Positions 17,820-26,610 of a DNA stretch of 64,000 bases are shown piece by piece. The notes under the pieces are model-generated. The model had not been told where the DNA came from and ran no database searches. It saw nothing but the letters and a program-made list of their open reading frames with translations. The DNA comes from Flavobacterium sp. 90 (lineage in GTDB: Bacteria; Bacteroidota; Bacteroidia; Flavobacteriales; Flavobacteriaceae): the NCBI RefSeq assembly GCF_004339525.1, contig NZ_SMGE01000001.1, positions 744,001 to 808,000 of the forward strand, written 5' to 3'. A program made the position numbers and the translations under genes. The first letter of the stretch is position 1. Each line of letters starts with the position of its first letter.

Positions 17820-18223
17820 TTTATTTGCTTTCTATCAATTTATCATTTTAAGTACAAATCACAAATTCTATTCAAAAACAACTTATTTAGCAAAAAAAGT
17901 GCTAAAAAAATATACTTTCAGAAAAAATACACAACTTGCAATCGGTTGCGCTAAAATACAAAAATATGGTAATAAAAAACTAAAAATCGATTTTTTTTAA
18001 ATTTTAGATTATTTCACAAAGAGATTTAAATGATCGACGGTAAATTAAAATTGAGGTTTTATGGGTTTGCTATATAGTTTAAAAACTATATGCTTTAGGG
18101 GATTTAGCTTCTTCAACTGTTTTGACCACAAATTGCACAAATTTTCACAAATTAATTAGTGCAAATTTGTAGCTAATAAATATGTAGGCTTTGGACACTT
18201 TTAATGCATACTGATTTTACTCT
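17820..18223. other. Intergenic region between aguA and lacI
   Basis: Apart from operator 5 (17936-17951) it holds a perfect 9-bp inverted repeat ATATAGTTT/AAACTATAT near 18072-18092. A dispersed-repeat stretch (about 18120-18172) carries ACAAATTGCACAAATTTTCAC and the partly inverse AGTGCAAATTTGT. No ORF of note was seen. Confidence 0.5.
17936..17951. promoter_or_regulatory. Putative LacI-family operator 5
   Basis: TTGCAATCGGTTGCGC, palindromic core GCAA-TCGG-TTGC, 117 bp upstream of the alpha-glucuronidase start. It keeps the CAATCGGTTG centre shared with operators 1 and 3. Confidence 0.6.
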
Positions 18224-18265
18224 AAAAAAAAATAACCTGTTAATACGCGTGTATTAACAGGTTAT
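18224..18265 (-). terminator. Rho-independent terminator of lacI
   Basis: A perfect 15-bp stem (18232-18246 with 18251-18265) has loop GCGT. On the minus strand it is followed by a run of nine T (plus-strand A-run 18224-18232). It begins 21 bp after the lacI stop. Confidence 0.9.
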
Positions 18266-18286
18266 AGTATAGAACTAAAGTGCGTC

Positions 18287-19321
18287 TTAAATCCTTTTAG
18301 AGGATTCTCGTATGAGGACTTGTGTATTTAAAAATGTAATTTCTTTGGCATCTTCTTCCTTAGCCGATTTTAGATTTTTGATAATCAATTCGGCCGCAGC
18401 TTTACCCATTTTCTCAGCTGGATGTGTTATAGTAGAGATATTAGGCTCAATTATTTCAGAGATTGGATCATTGTTAAACCCTATTACCGCAAACTCTTCA
18501 GGTATTTTAACGCCTCTTTTTTTAGCGGTCTGCACTGCGCTTACAGCAAGAATATCTCCAGGAGCAAAAAGACCGTCCGGAGGAGGTTTTAAATCAAATA
18601 ATTGATTGCAAGCCTTTACTCCATCTTCATAAAGCATTTTCTTTAGACTAATAATCAAACTATCGTCAACAGGCAAATCATGTTCTAATAAGGCATCGAT
18701 ATAACCTCTTTTTCGTTCATTATAAAGTGTACCAAATTCTGATCCTGCGGTTAAATGCGCTATTCTTTTACAGCCTTGTTCTATCAAATGCTTTGTTGCC
18801 TTGTAGCCTGCCAAATAATTATTGATTACAACACGAAAAGTATCGTAATCTCTGGGAACCCTGTCAACAAATACTAAGGGAATATTGTTGTTCGAAAATT
18901 GCTTAAAATGAGAAGTATCTTTGGTCTCCATTGCCAGCGAGCATATAACTCCACTTACTCTGTTGCTATATAAGGATTTAGCTAAATTTACTTCTGTCTC
19001 GTATGAATCATGCGATTGCATAATAATAACTGAATATTCAGATTTTTGAGCCGTAATTTCAATACCACTAATCAAAGAGGATAAAAAAGGCTGTGTTACT
19101 GTTGGTATTAAAATACCAATAGTTCTTGATTTATTTCCGCGCAAACCTGCCGCCAAAGTGTTAGGCACAAAACCCATTTCCTTGGCTGTCTGCTTTACTT
19201 TTTTGATTGTCTTTTCGCTGATAGTATGATGATCTTTTAAAGCTCTTGAAATTGTTGATGTCGCAAGATTAAGCTTCTCGGCAATATCATATATCGTTAC
19301 ATGTCTGTGTTCTTCCATCAA
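18287..19321 (-). CDS. LacI-family transcriptional regulator of the xylan cluster
   Basis: 344 residues. The N-terminal LacI helix-turn-helix (VTIYDIAEKLNLATSTISRAL from residue 8) is followed by the hinge-helix NTLAAGLRGNKSRTIGILIP and a periplasmic-binding-like sensor domain (about 62-340). It has its own terminator and stands upstream of the alpha-glucuronidase unit. Six copies of a LacI-like palindrome lie in the cluster, one 42 bp before its own start, so it probably represses xylan genes and itself. Effector release by a xylose- or uronate-derived ligand is inference. Confidence 0.93.
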   Translation of the reverse strand: MMEEHRHVTIYDIAEKLNLATSTISRALKDHHTISEKTIKKVKQTAKEMGFVPNTLAAGLRGNKSRTIGILIPTVTQPFLSSLISGIEITAQKSEYSVIIMQSHDSYETEVNLAKSLYSNRVSGVICSLAMETKDTSHFKQFSNNNIPLVFVDRVPRDYDTFRVVINNYLAGYKATKHLIEQGCKRIAHLTAGSEFGTLYNERKRGYIDALLEHDLPVDDSLIISLKKMLYEDGVKACNQLFDLKPPPDGLFAPGDILAVSAVQTAKKRGVKIPEEFAVIGFNNDPISEIIEPNISTITHPAEKMGKAAAELIIKNLKSAKEEDAKEITFLNTQVLIRESSKRI

Positions 19322-19362
19322 TTATAATACTAATATCAGTAAATGTAATTATTTTAATGATA

Positions 19363-19378
19363 TAACAACCCATTGTGT
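19363..19378. promoter_or_regulatory. Putative LacI-family operator 6 (autoregulatory)
   Basis: On the minus strand ACACAATGGGTTGTTA, matching operator 1 at 14 of 16 positions. It is 42 bp before the lacI ATG, a position that would allow self-repression. Confidence 0.6.
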
Positions 19379-19791
19379 ATGCATTTAGCGCATTGCAAAC
19401 ATTTAATATTAATTCGGTCCAGTCAATCTCAATTCTGAATCATCCTTTACTTAGGTTTAAATAGATTAAATGACCTAAATCTGCTTTGAATAATTTCTGC
19501 TTCAAAATGCAAAAAAAGCCCATACTCCTATTTTGGTCTCTCATGCATAAAAATTCGGCACTCATGCCTTTTTTTTAATTTAAACTTTTTCATCATAGTA
19601 ATTTTATGAATAAATAAAATCCTAACCAGATCTATTTTCAAATATATTTTTTAATTAACACTTCTAAAGCCCACAAAATAAATGAATTACAAAATATCAT
19701 TAAAAAATATAAAGTGAAACCCTGATCCTCTTAAATAAACAAACTTAACCATCCTGAAAACCTCATAAATCAGGAACAAAAAACTAAAAAC
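19379..19791. other. Intergenic region before the oxidase/MNIO operon
   Basis: About 410 bp without an ORF. It should contain the promoter for the plus-strand operon. TTTG occurs near 19491 and CTATTTTGG near 19532, but the spacing and match to TAnnTTTG are imperfect, so I call no promoter. No terminator or repeat was recognised. Confidence 0.4.
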
Positions 19792-21147
19792 ATGGAAAAT
19801 TCAATTAACCTAGAACAACAAAAATGCCCTTATTTGGCTCAACAAGCTGCAACAGCGGTAATTCCGGACATTACAACTCCACTTGTATCGACTACCAATC
19901 AACTACCAGTTGTTGGCACATCTAATATCGGATTACTAAATAACTTTATTGGTACCTGGAACAGCCCTACGGGAGCTGGTGCAACAGGTTACAATGTTAT
20001 GCCTTTACCTCAAGTAGATGCTCCCAATGGTTACATTCTTAAAAACTTTCCTTATTTTGAAGAAATTTCATTTACACCTATAGCTGGTGGAGCACCAAAT
20101 CGAGAGGGACAATATACACAGACAAGCGGTGTACTGTTTTATGAACAAAGGGTTTACATCGCAAACAATGCTGATCCAAGCGGAACACAGCCCATAGAAA
20201 ACACCTTAATTCATGCCGAAAATGGCACTTGGCTTTATCACGCGATACAAAATCAAATGGAAGGTCCTTACGGTCCGGGTATTGTTCCTGATACAAATAT
20301 CCCTGTACAAAATCCAGCCACGCAATACAACAAACAAATTTCAGTACCTCATGGTGTTTCCGTTTTAATGGTTGGAGGTCCAGTTGTTTCCGGAACAGGT
20401 AATCCACTTTTTCCAACAGCCGACAGAACTAAGTTACCGTTTACTAATCAATCTGTTATTGATCCATCAACTTATCTGACACAGCAATTGAATTCATTGA
20501 ATGCCAATGGTATTACAGTTACCAATTATTCAAGTATTAATGTTAGCACTACTAATACTGGTGGCGCAGTAAGCAATATAAATTTTGAAAATTCTTTTGG
20601 TAAAGTGATTTCAATGAATACCACTTGGTATGTTGAAACTTTAAGTAATGGTACAGTTCAATTGCAGTACATTCAAAATATTGTTTTACAGTTTGTGATT
20701 GATGGCGTAGATACCCAATTTTTACATATTGATGCCAACACCTTACAACTAGTAGAAACATTTGTTCAGGTAGTTTCTACTCAGCCATGGCAAGATACCG
20801 GAGTTACTGTTCAATCTGGCAGCCCAGTAACCATAAGTTACAAGTCAGGTCAATGGACTGCGGATCCAAATACAAATAATGGTAATCTGTACGGAGCAAA
20901 CGGCTGTCCGGGCATTATTGTAACGCAATCAGGTTATCCGGTTCAAAATGTAAATATGGGTGCACTTATAGGACAAGTTGGTACTAATGCTCCATTCTTA
21001 ATTGGAAACGGACCTGTTACCACTCCTGCAGGACAAAGCGGCGCATTAAAATTATGTATCAACGATGATCTGAATGCTGAATATGGAGCCGGACTAGCCG
21101 ATAACATTGGTAGTTTACAGGTGCGTATAAAAGTTCAAAACACTTAA
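19792..21147 (+). CDS. Two-domain protein: lipocalin/FABP-like barrel plus LecA-like lectin domain
   Basis: 451 residues, no signal peptide. Residues about 45-330 look like a beta-barrel of the FABP/nitrobindin type (LLNNFIGTWNSP start, FPYFEEISFTPIAGG, LFYEQRVYIAN, ENTLIHAENGTWLYH). Residues about 335-451 resemble the PA-I/LecA galactophilic lectin fold: GALIGQVG, FLIGNG, then SGALKLCINDD, followed by DNIGSLQVRIKV, a Ca/sugar-site layout. Both assignments rest on recognisable motifs, not alignment. It is the first gene of a run of nine and 75 bp before the first decarboxylase. A role as a ligand-binding or targeting component of the system is conceivable; the function is unknown. Confidence 0.7.
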   Translation: MENSINLEQQKCPYLAQQAATAVIPDITTPLVSTTNQLPVVGTSNIGLLNNFIGTWNSPTGAGATGYNVMPLPQVDAPNGYILKNFPYFEEISFTPIAGGAPNREGQYTQTSGVLFYEQRVYIANNADPSGTQPIENTLIHAENGTWLYHAIQNQMEGPYGPGIVPDTNIPVQNPATQYNKQISVPHGVSVLMVGGPVVSGTGNPLFPTADRTKLPFTNQSVIDPSTYLTQQLNSLNANGITVTNYSSINVSTTNTGGAVSNINFENSFGKVISMNTTWYVETLSNGTVQLQYIQNIVLQFVIDGVDTQFLHIDANTLQLVETFVQVVSTQPWQDTGVTVQSGSPVTISYKSGQWTADPNTNNGNLYGANGCPGIIVTQSGYPVQNVNMGALIGQVGTNAPFLIGNGPVTTPAGQSGALKLCINDDLNAEYGAGLADNIGSLQVRIKVQNT

Positions 21148-21222
21148 ACCAAGAGATCTTCAAAGTAATAAGAAATCTTTAGTCGAAAATAAATACTTCC
21201 CAAAAATTAAAACTTCTAAAAA

Positions 21223-22941
21223 ATGAAACCTGCAAAAGAATTTACAGTCGCAGATTATCTTCTGACTCGACTTAAACAATTAAATGTTACCGAAATTTTT
21301 CAGATTCCAGGTGATTATGTAAAACATTTTACACAAGCTCTGGAGCATTTTGACGGAATTAAAACCATTGGAACTTCTAATGAACTAGATGCTTCTTATG
21401 CTGCAGATGCTTATGCGCGTACCCGAGGTTTGTCAGCTGTATCTCTTCAATACGGAGTAAGTACTTTTAGCGCATTAAATGCTATTGCCGGAGCTTATGT
21501 AGAGCGCAGTCCGGTTGTTGTAATTAGTGCTACTCCCGGAGCAGATGCCAGACAAATTGGAAGTATGTACAATGTACTTTACCACCATTCTACGGGTAAT
21601 CTTAATGCAGATCAGGAGATTTATGAAAGAGTAACTGTTGCTACCGAAACCTTAAGCAGTTCAGTGGATGCTCCGGAAAAAATCGACAATTTAATCATCG
21701 CTGCACTTACACACCAGCGTCCTGTTTACATAGCGTGCTATAAAGAGGTATGGGGTGAACCTTGTCCTAAGCCTTCAAGTAAAAAACTAAAAGCACAAAT
21801 ACCAAAGAGTGAAACGGCGGCACTTGAAAATGCAGTTTCTCAGGCGTGGACTCAAATTACTCAGGCAAAATCACCAATTATTCTTGCAGGTGTAGAGATT
21901 TTACGACATGACTTATCAAATCTCTTAGAAGAACTTATTAAAGAGAGCGGAATGTTGTACACCACAACTTCACTTGGAAAAACGGTATTGGACGAGAAAG
22001 GAGATAAATTTATAGGTACCTATTCTGATCAGGCTTCAATACCCGAAGTAATCAAACTAGTTGAAGCTTCGGATTGCATTCTTTCTTTAGGAACTATAAT
22101 TACCGATGATTATTTATGGCTGGTAGAAAATCAATTTCCAAATATGATTCAGGCAACTACGCAAGAAATGCGTGTTGGCTATTTTACCTATAATAATGTA
22201 ACCTTAAAAGACTTTATTGAAGCGCTAATAGACCGTTTTAAAAGAACCTCATCATATCCTCTAAAAACTATTGCGCCACCTCAGCCTAAATTTCCGGAGC
22301 CCTGGAGATCAAACTCAGATCCTAAATATGATGCAACTCCCGAGGTAATAACATTCAACCGTTTTTTTGAACATACCACATCTTTCCTGAAAAAGGAGAA
22401 AATGCTGGACGATATTGTTATGACTTTTGGCGTAAGCTCTTCTATGTATGTGGCTACTAATATTTACGGATTATCGAAGAATGCCTATATATCTTCGGCT
22501 GCGTGGCAATGTATTGGTTTTGAAACCGGTGCAGCTTCCGGTGCTCAACTTGGGAGTGGTAAACAGGCTTGGACTGTTGCGGGAGATGGTGGCTTTATGA
22601 TGATAGCACAATCACTTTCGACTCTTGTAAAATACAATATCAATTCTGTAATCTTTGTGATGAGTAACGGCGTCTATGCTATTGAACAGGTATATGTAGA
22701 CATAAACTCGTTTAAAGCAGGACCAGAACATAAGTTTGATGAATTTGATATTCTTCCAAAATGGGATTATCAGGCACTTGCCAAAGCATTTGGAGCAAAC
22801 AGCTACAGAGCTGAAACCATTACAGAGCTAAACGAAGTTCTTCTTAAACTCAAGAAAAAAACAAATCTTCCTACGCTTATAGAAATTGTAATTCCGCAAA
22901 AGGATCTGGCACAGCAAATGTCAAGATTGGGTAATGAATAA
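21223..22941 (+). CDS. Thiamine-diphosphate 2-keto acid decarboxylase (pyruvate/indolepyruvate decarboxylase type), copy 1
   Basis: 572 residues, standard length. The catalytic Glu54 (SNELDASYAADAYAR) activates ThDP. The His121-His122 pair (LYHHSTG) typical of pyruvate and arylpyruvate decarboxylases is present. The ThDP/Mg motif starts at GDG (454-456) and ends at the Asn of VMSNGVYAIEQ. It should convert a 2-keto acid to aldehyde and CO2 in the cytoplasm. The preferred substrate cannot be read, but the amino acid oxidase encoded 45 bp downstream would supply keto acids, and aromatic ones are plausible. A second member at 30797-32557 closes the operon and is clearly divergent, so the pair is not a recent duplication. 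Confidence 0.9.
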   Translation: MKPAKEFTVADYLLTRLKQLNVTEIFQIPGDYVKHFTQALEHFDGIKTIGTSNELDASYAADAYARTRGLSAVSLQYGVSTFSALNAIAGAYVERSPVVVISATPGADARQIGSMYNVLYHHSTGNLNADQEIYERVTVATETLSSSVDAPEKIDNLIIAALTHQRPVYIACYKEVWGEPCPKPSSKKLKAQIPKSETAALENAVSQAWTQITQAKSPIILAGVEILRHDLSNLLEELIKESGMLYTTTSLGKTVLDEKGDKFIGTYSDQASIPEVIKLVEASDCILSLGTIITDDYLWLVENQFPNMIQATTQEMRVGYFTYNNVTLKDFIEALIDRFKRTSSYPLKTIAPPQPKFPEPWRSNSDPKYDATPEVITFNRFFEHTTSFLKKEKMLDDIVMTFGVSSSMYVATNIYGLSKNAYISSAAWQCIGFETGAASGAQLGSGKQAWTVAGDGGFMMIAQSLSTLVKYNINSVIFVMSNGVYAIEQVYVDINSFKAGPEHKFDEFDILPKWDYQALAKAFGANSYRAETITELNEVLLKLKKKTNLPTLIEIVIPQKDLAQQMSRLGNE

Positions 22942-22986
22942 AACGTCCATAAAACAAATCTATATAAACTTCAAAAACATATTATT

Positions 22987-24981
22987 ATGAGCAAGAAAAC
23001 ATACTCCATTTTTGGAGCAGGTGCAGCCGGGCTTTATACTGCCTGGAGATTACTGGATGGAAAATCCAAACTCGAAAAAAACGAAAAAATGCTTGTTAAA
23101 GGCGATGTATTAGAACTTTACGACTGGGGAAAATACGATTTTTCTAAAAAAGATCCAGGTACCAGAGCACCAGGCGCACGTGTTTGTACATGGCATTACA
23201 AGGATAATAAAGACAACTCATACCTTGAATTAGGTGGTATGAGATATTCTTATTGGAACGGAACCCCTATGGGAGCAGGTCATCGTGTAGTGACCAAAAC
23301 CATAGAAAAATTAGACCTAAAAAAGGATTCTGTTGAATTTAATGAATCTGCTGACCCATTGATGTCTCTACGTTCTAAAAATATGTATGTCTCAGATGTC
23401 AATTCTAACCAACCAGCACCATATTTCGCTAACAATTATGCTCAAGACGCACCACCGGACGATGGGTTTACAACAATACAATCTGTAGCCATTACTGCAA
23501 CCTCGGGACCAACTACCCGAAGAGAATGGTGTAAATTTTATGACGAAGGAAGAATCAATATCGAAATGCCAGACAGTTCGATCTTTAAAAAAGGAGATTT
23601 ACTAAAAGAGATTGGATACTGGAATTTAGGCTATGATATGCTTGGACAAGAAGGATTTGGTTATTTAGCCGATGGTAATGGCTATAGTTCAAATGTAGTA
23701 AATAGCAACAGTGCTCAATCATTTAATGTCAATGACGAGTTTACTCCGGGAACCGAATATAAAACTTTGGTAAAAGGATATTCCAGTTTATTTGATGCCT
23801 TATTTCTGGAGGTTGAAAAATTGGCAAAACAAAAAGGGATCACTTTAAACTATTTTCCAAATACTCGTTTACGTTCTATTCTGCATACCAAATCAAAAGT
23901 ACATTTTACAACAGCAAAACGTCAATCTCCGGATAAACTTGCAGAAAATAAAACCTGTGATGCAGCATTTCTGGCAATGCCAAGAGCAGCCATAGAATTA
24001 GTAGCCGAAGCAACCAGATATAGTGACTCAGAAGGTTTTGATGTATTAAATCACGAAAAAGTTCAACTGTATTTAGAGTCTGTAATTATGGAACCTTCCT
24101 ACAAAATAGGAATGTTTTTTAAGACTCCCTGGTGGAGAGAAACTGCAGATGCAAGTCCAACTTATCCTGCTAAATTAACGAGTTATTTTTTGACACAGGA
24201 AGGAATTGCTAAACTGAAAAAAGACAAATTTCCAGATAGTTATCTGAAACATATAGAATTGGCTAAAAACCCTGTTATTATTGGAACTTCCTTTAATGAC
24301 AAAGCCACTTTTATAGCTGCTGTAGAAAATGCGATCGAGGAACGTTTAACTTTCAAAGAAGAAAAACAAATCTCGACAATTGCAGAATTAGATACTATAG
24401 GTCCAAGTATTACAGATATGCCGATTCGACAAGTGGTCTATTTTGGAGATAATGCCATAAACCAAAAAGGAGAAAAAGTATACGGTATTCTTGCCAGTTA
24501 TGATGATATTCAATATTCAACATTTTGGAAAGCTTTAGAACTTGGTCCTAATGCAACCCGCAAGATTCCTGAGTCCAGAGATTGCCAGCCACTCGAAGGA
24601 CCAAGAAAAGCCACACCTGTAATGGTAAAAATGCTTCGCTCGCAATTAGCATCATTGCATTTTGGACCACAAACCGATTATTCTGCGGTACCTGAACCTT
24701 TAGAAACAAGATATATGGACTGGTCGCTCCCTCCTTTTAATGCAGGATATCACGCCTATAAATCGCATTATGATTTAGGTGATGTGCAAAGAAAAATCAG
24801 AAAACCATCACAACTCGTTCCAAAAACAGATTGCGAAATTTTTATAGTCGGTGAAACATATTCAAATGACCAAGCCTGGGTAGAAGGTGCTTTTTGTACA
24901 GCCGAATCTGTTTTGAATGACTTTTTTGGTATTGAAGCAATTATAGACGAAAAATACTACCCATTTATCTGTCCAAAATAG
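22987..24981 (+). CDS. Flavin amine oxidase / L-amino acid oxidase family protein, copy 1
   Basis: 664 residues. An N-terminal Rossmann FAD motif (SIFGAGAAGLYTAW, Gly10-Gly12-Gly15), a LGGMRY motif before the substrate region and a C-terminal FAD-binding GETYSNDQAWVEGAFCTAES place it in the flavin-containing amine oxidase superfamily. The group includes L-amino acid oxidases such as VioA/RebO and tryptophan monooxygenase. It would oxidise an amino acid or amine to an imine/keto acid with H2O2. It is larger than the second oxidase of the operon (569 residues), with insertions about 160-230. It sits directly before the ferritin-like gene, the same pairing as VioA-VioB. Substrate unknown. Confidence 0.85.
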   Translation: MSKKTYSIFGAGAAGLYTAWRLLDGKSKLEKNEKMLVKGDVLELYDWGKYDFSKKDPGTRAPGARVCTWHYKDNKDNSYLELGGMRYSYWNGTPMGAGHRVVTKTIEKLDLKKDSVEFNESADPLMSLRSKNMYVSDVNSNQPAPYFANNYAQDAPPDDGFTTIQSVAITATSGPTTRREWCKFYDEGRINIEMPDSSIFKKGDLLKEIGYWNLGYDMLGQEGFGYLADGNGYSSNVVNSNSAQSFNVNDEFTPGTEYKTLVKGYSSLFDALFLEVEKLAKQKGITLNYFPNTRLRSILHTKSKVHFTTAKRQSPDKLAENKTCDAAFLAMPRAAIELVAEATRYSDSEGFDVLNHEKVQLYLESVIMEPSYKIGMFFKTPWWRETADASPTYPAKLTSYFLTQEGIAKLKKDKFPDSYLKHIELAKNPVIIGTSFNDKATFIAAVENAIEERLTFKEEKQISTIAELDTIGPSITDMPIRQVVYFGDNAINQKGEKVYGILASYDDIQYSTFWKALELGPNATRKIPESRDCQPLEGPRKATPVMVKMLRSQLASLHFGPQTDYSAVPEPLETRYMDWSLPPFNAGYHAYKSHYDLGDVQRKIRKPSQLVPKTDCEIFIVGETYSNDQAWVEGAFCTAESVLNDFFGIEAIIDEKYYPFICPK

Positions 24982-25077
24982 CTTCTTTGAACACAATACA
25001 GTAATTAATACTTGTTTTACCTTGGGTATTATATCAAAGGTAAAACAAACCTATTCCTCCAAAAAAAAAATAACTAC

Positions 25078-26598
25078 ATGAAAACAAAAAAACTTTTTAC
25101 CTTTTCGGATACGGTAACAACAGGTAATATCGAAGAAGTAATGCAACAGGCCATTGCGCTTGAACTTGCAACTATTCCAACGTATTTATCTACCTATTAT
25201 TCGATAAACAGAGCACAGGATCAGGACAAATTGTATGCTAAAATTTATGCCCAGCTTTCTCAATCCGGCGAACGTACTCCTGAAGAAATTGATGCATTGG
25301 CACAAGAACTGAAAGTCGACATATTGGTTTATTCCAATAAAGCCGCAGCTTTAATCATGAGCGTTGTTATCGAAGAAATGCTACATCTTGCTCTCGCATG
25401 CAATGTCAAACAAGCTGTTTGTCAAAACGCACCGGATCTTATGGGAATTGGAAAAGTATTAACATTTCCAACACAATTAGACGGACATATTCCAGAGTTT
25501 CAAATTAATGCTGCAAAATTATCATTAAACCAATTGACAACTTTTTTGCAGATAGAAAGTCCTGAAGATTTTGAAGATCCTTATAAAGACAAACAATTAT
25601 TAAATACAATTGAATATCATACTATTGGTAAATTGTACGAATTAATTATTAAGTGCGTAGAAGAAGATTTCCCGGGACCATATAATTACAGACCGCAATT
25701 GCTTCCTCCGGATGATTCTGGACGTCCAAAACCATTCTATTCTCAAAATTCCATGAACACTGTGCATTATGACCGAGACCACAATCCTCAGTTTGCAAAT
25801 CACGATGACAGTGGCGGACTCGTTGGAATATATGATGCTAAATCAGCAGTTGAAGCTTTAGGGCGTATTATTGAACAAGGAGAAGGGCAAAGTCAAGACG
25901 AACAACATACCTTAATATGGGGTGAAAATAAAATGCCTGTACCAATGGAAATTGTTGATGGAAAGGCAGTTTTTTGGAAAGGTGATTATGATGATACAGG
26001 AAAAGAACTGGCTCATTTTGCCAAATTTCTGGAAGCCTATAGTTTTGGTGGCTATTACCAGGAAAAGTTTCGTAAGATTCAGGGCTTAGACGATTTCTTT
26101 AGCTATTTTGTATATGATACTGATGCTAATCCCAAAACAGCCGATTATGTTGCTTCGGGTAACCAGGCACTGGCATTGTGCTCACAATTGGGTAATGCCG
26201 TTTTTGCCTATATACTTTTAATGATTGAAGCCTGCTATCACAAAGACGAAAGTACCCAATACGATTTATTCATGTACGGTATTCACAAATCGATGATCTG
26301 GCTATTGAGCGGTGTTGGAAACCAAATCAATCAGTACACTTATAACAAAGGCAATGCAGCCTACAGAGGCGCTCTGACATTTGAACCTTTTGCGTTTGAG
26401 CAAAGTTTTCTGAGACCTAAAGCACAAATTATGAGCTTAGTCGATCAATTGGCTAAAGCAGATCCTGTCAATTGGGGTTGGGCAATAAAAAGCGAAAATT
26501 ATTTTCCGTCTTTACCAGATGTAGGACTAGATTATAGCATTGTAGCCGATGTGCCAAAAGTACCAGGTACACCTTATACTCATACTCATCATCATTAA
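25078..26598 (+). CDS. Ferritin-like PF12902 protein (VioB/RebD-type iminophenyl-pyruvate dimer synthase family)
   Basis: 506 residues from ATG at 25078; the frame extends 22 codons upstream only through a TTG and looks non-coding there. The N-terminal four-helix domain has iron-ligand candidates Glu29 (AIALELATIPTYLSTYYSI) and Glu99/Glu100-x-x-His103 (VVIEEMLHLALA), matching the ferritin-like domain found in VioB and RebD. In violacein and rebeccamycin synthesis that family couples two indolepyruvate imine units released by an amino acid oxidase. Here the oxidase gene lies immediately upstream. VioB is about twice as long, so this is a shorter stand-alone form. The protein ends in THTHHH, a possible metal-binding tail. 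Other genes of violacein synthesis are absent. Confidence 0.8.
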   Translation: MKTKKLFTFSDTVTTGNIEEVMQQAIALELATIPTYLSTYYSINRAQDQDKLYAKIYAQLSQSGERTPEEIDALAQELKVDILVYSNKAAALIMSVVIEEMLHLALACNVKQAVCQNAPDLMGIGKVLTFPTQLDGHIPEFQINAAKLSLNQLTTFLQIESPEDFEDPYKDKQLLNTIEYHTIGKLYELIIKCVEEDFPGPYNYRPQLLPPDDSGRPKPFYSQNSMNTVHYDRDHNPQFANHDDSGGLVGIYDAKSAVEALGRIIEQGEGQSQDEQHTLIWGENKMPVPMEIVDGKAVFWKGDYDDTGKELAHFAKFLEAYSFGGYYQEKFRKIQGLDDFFSYFVYDTDANPKTADYVASGNQALALCSQLGNAVFAYILLMIEACYHKDESTQYDLFMYGIHKSMIWLLSGVGNQINQYTYNKGNAAYRGALTFEPFAFEQSFLRPKAQIMSLVDQLAKADPVNWGWAIKSENYFPSLPDVGLDYSIVADVPKVPGTPYTHTHHH

Positions 26599-26610
26599 AA
26601 AAAATATATT

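Noticed and set aside
25012..25077. Upstream extension of the ferritin-like gene from TTG at 25012
   Set aside because: The 22 added residues are not typical of the family, TTG is a rare start, and ATG at 25078 directly precedes the family's N-terminal region.
22987..26598. Violacein or indolocarbazole cluster
   Set aside because: Only oxidase and ferritin-like genes match; no VioE/VioC/VioD or chromopyrrolic-acid processing genes are present, and PF12902 proteins occur in other contexts.
26580..26598. Engineered His tag at the end of the ferritin-like protein
   Set aside because: The THTHHH ending is short and irregular; a natural metal-binding tail is more likely, and nothing nearby looks like vector sequence.
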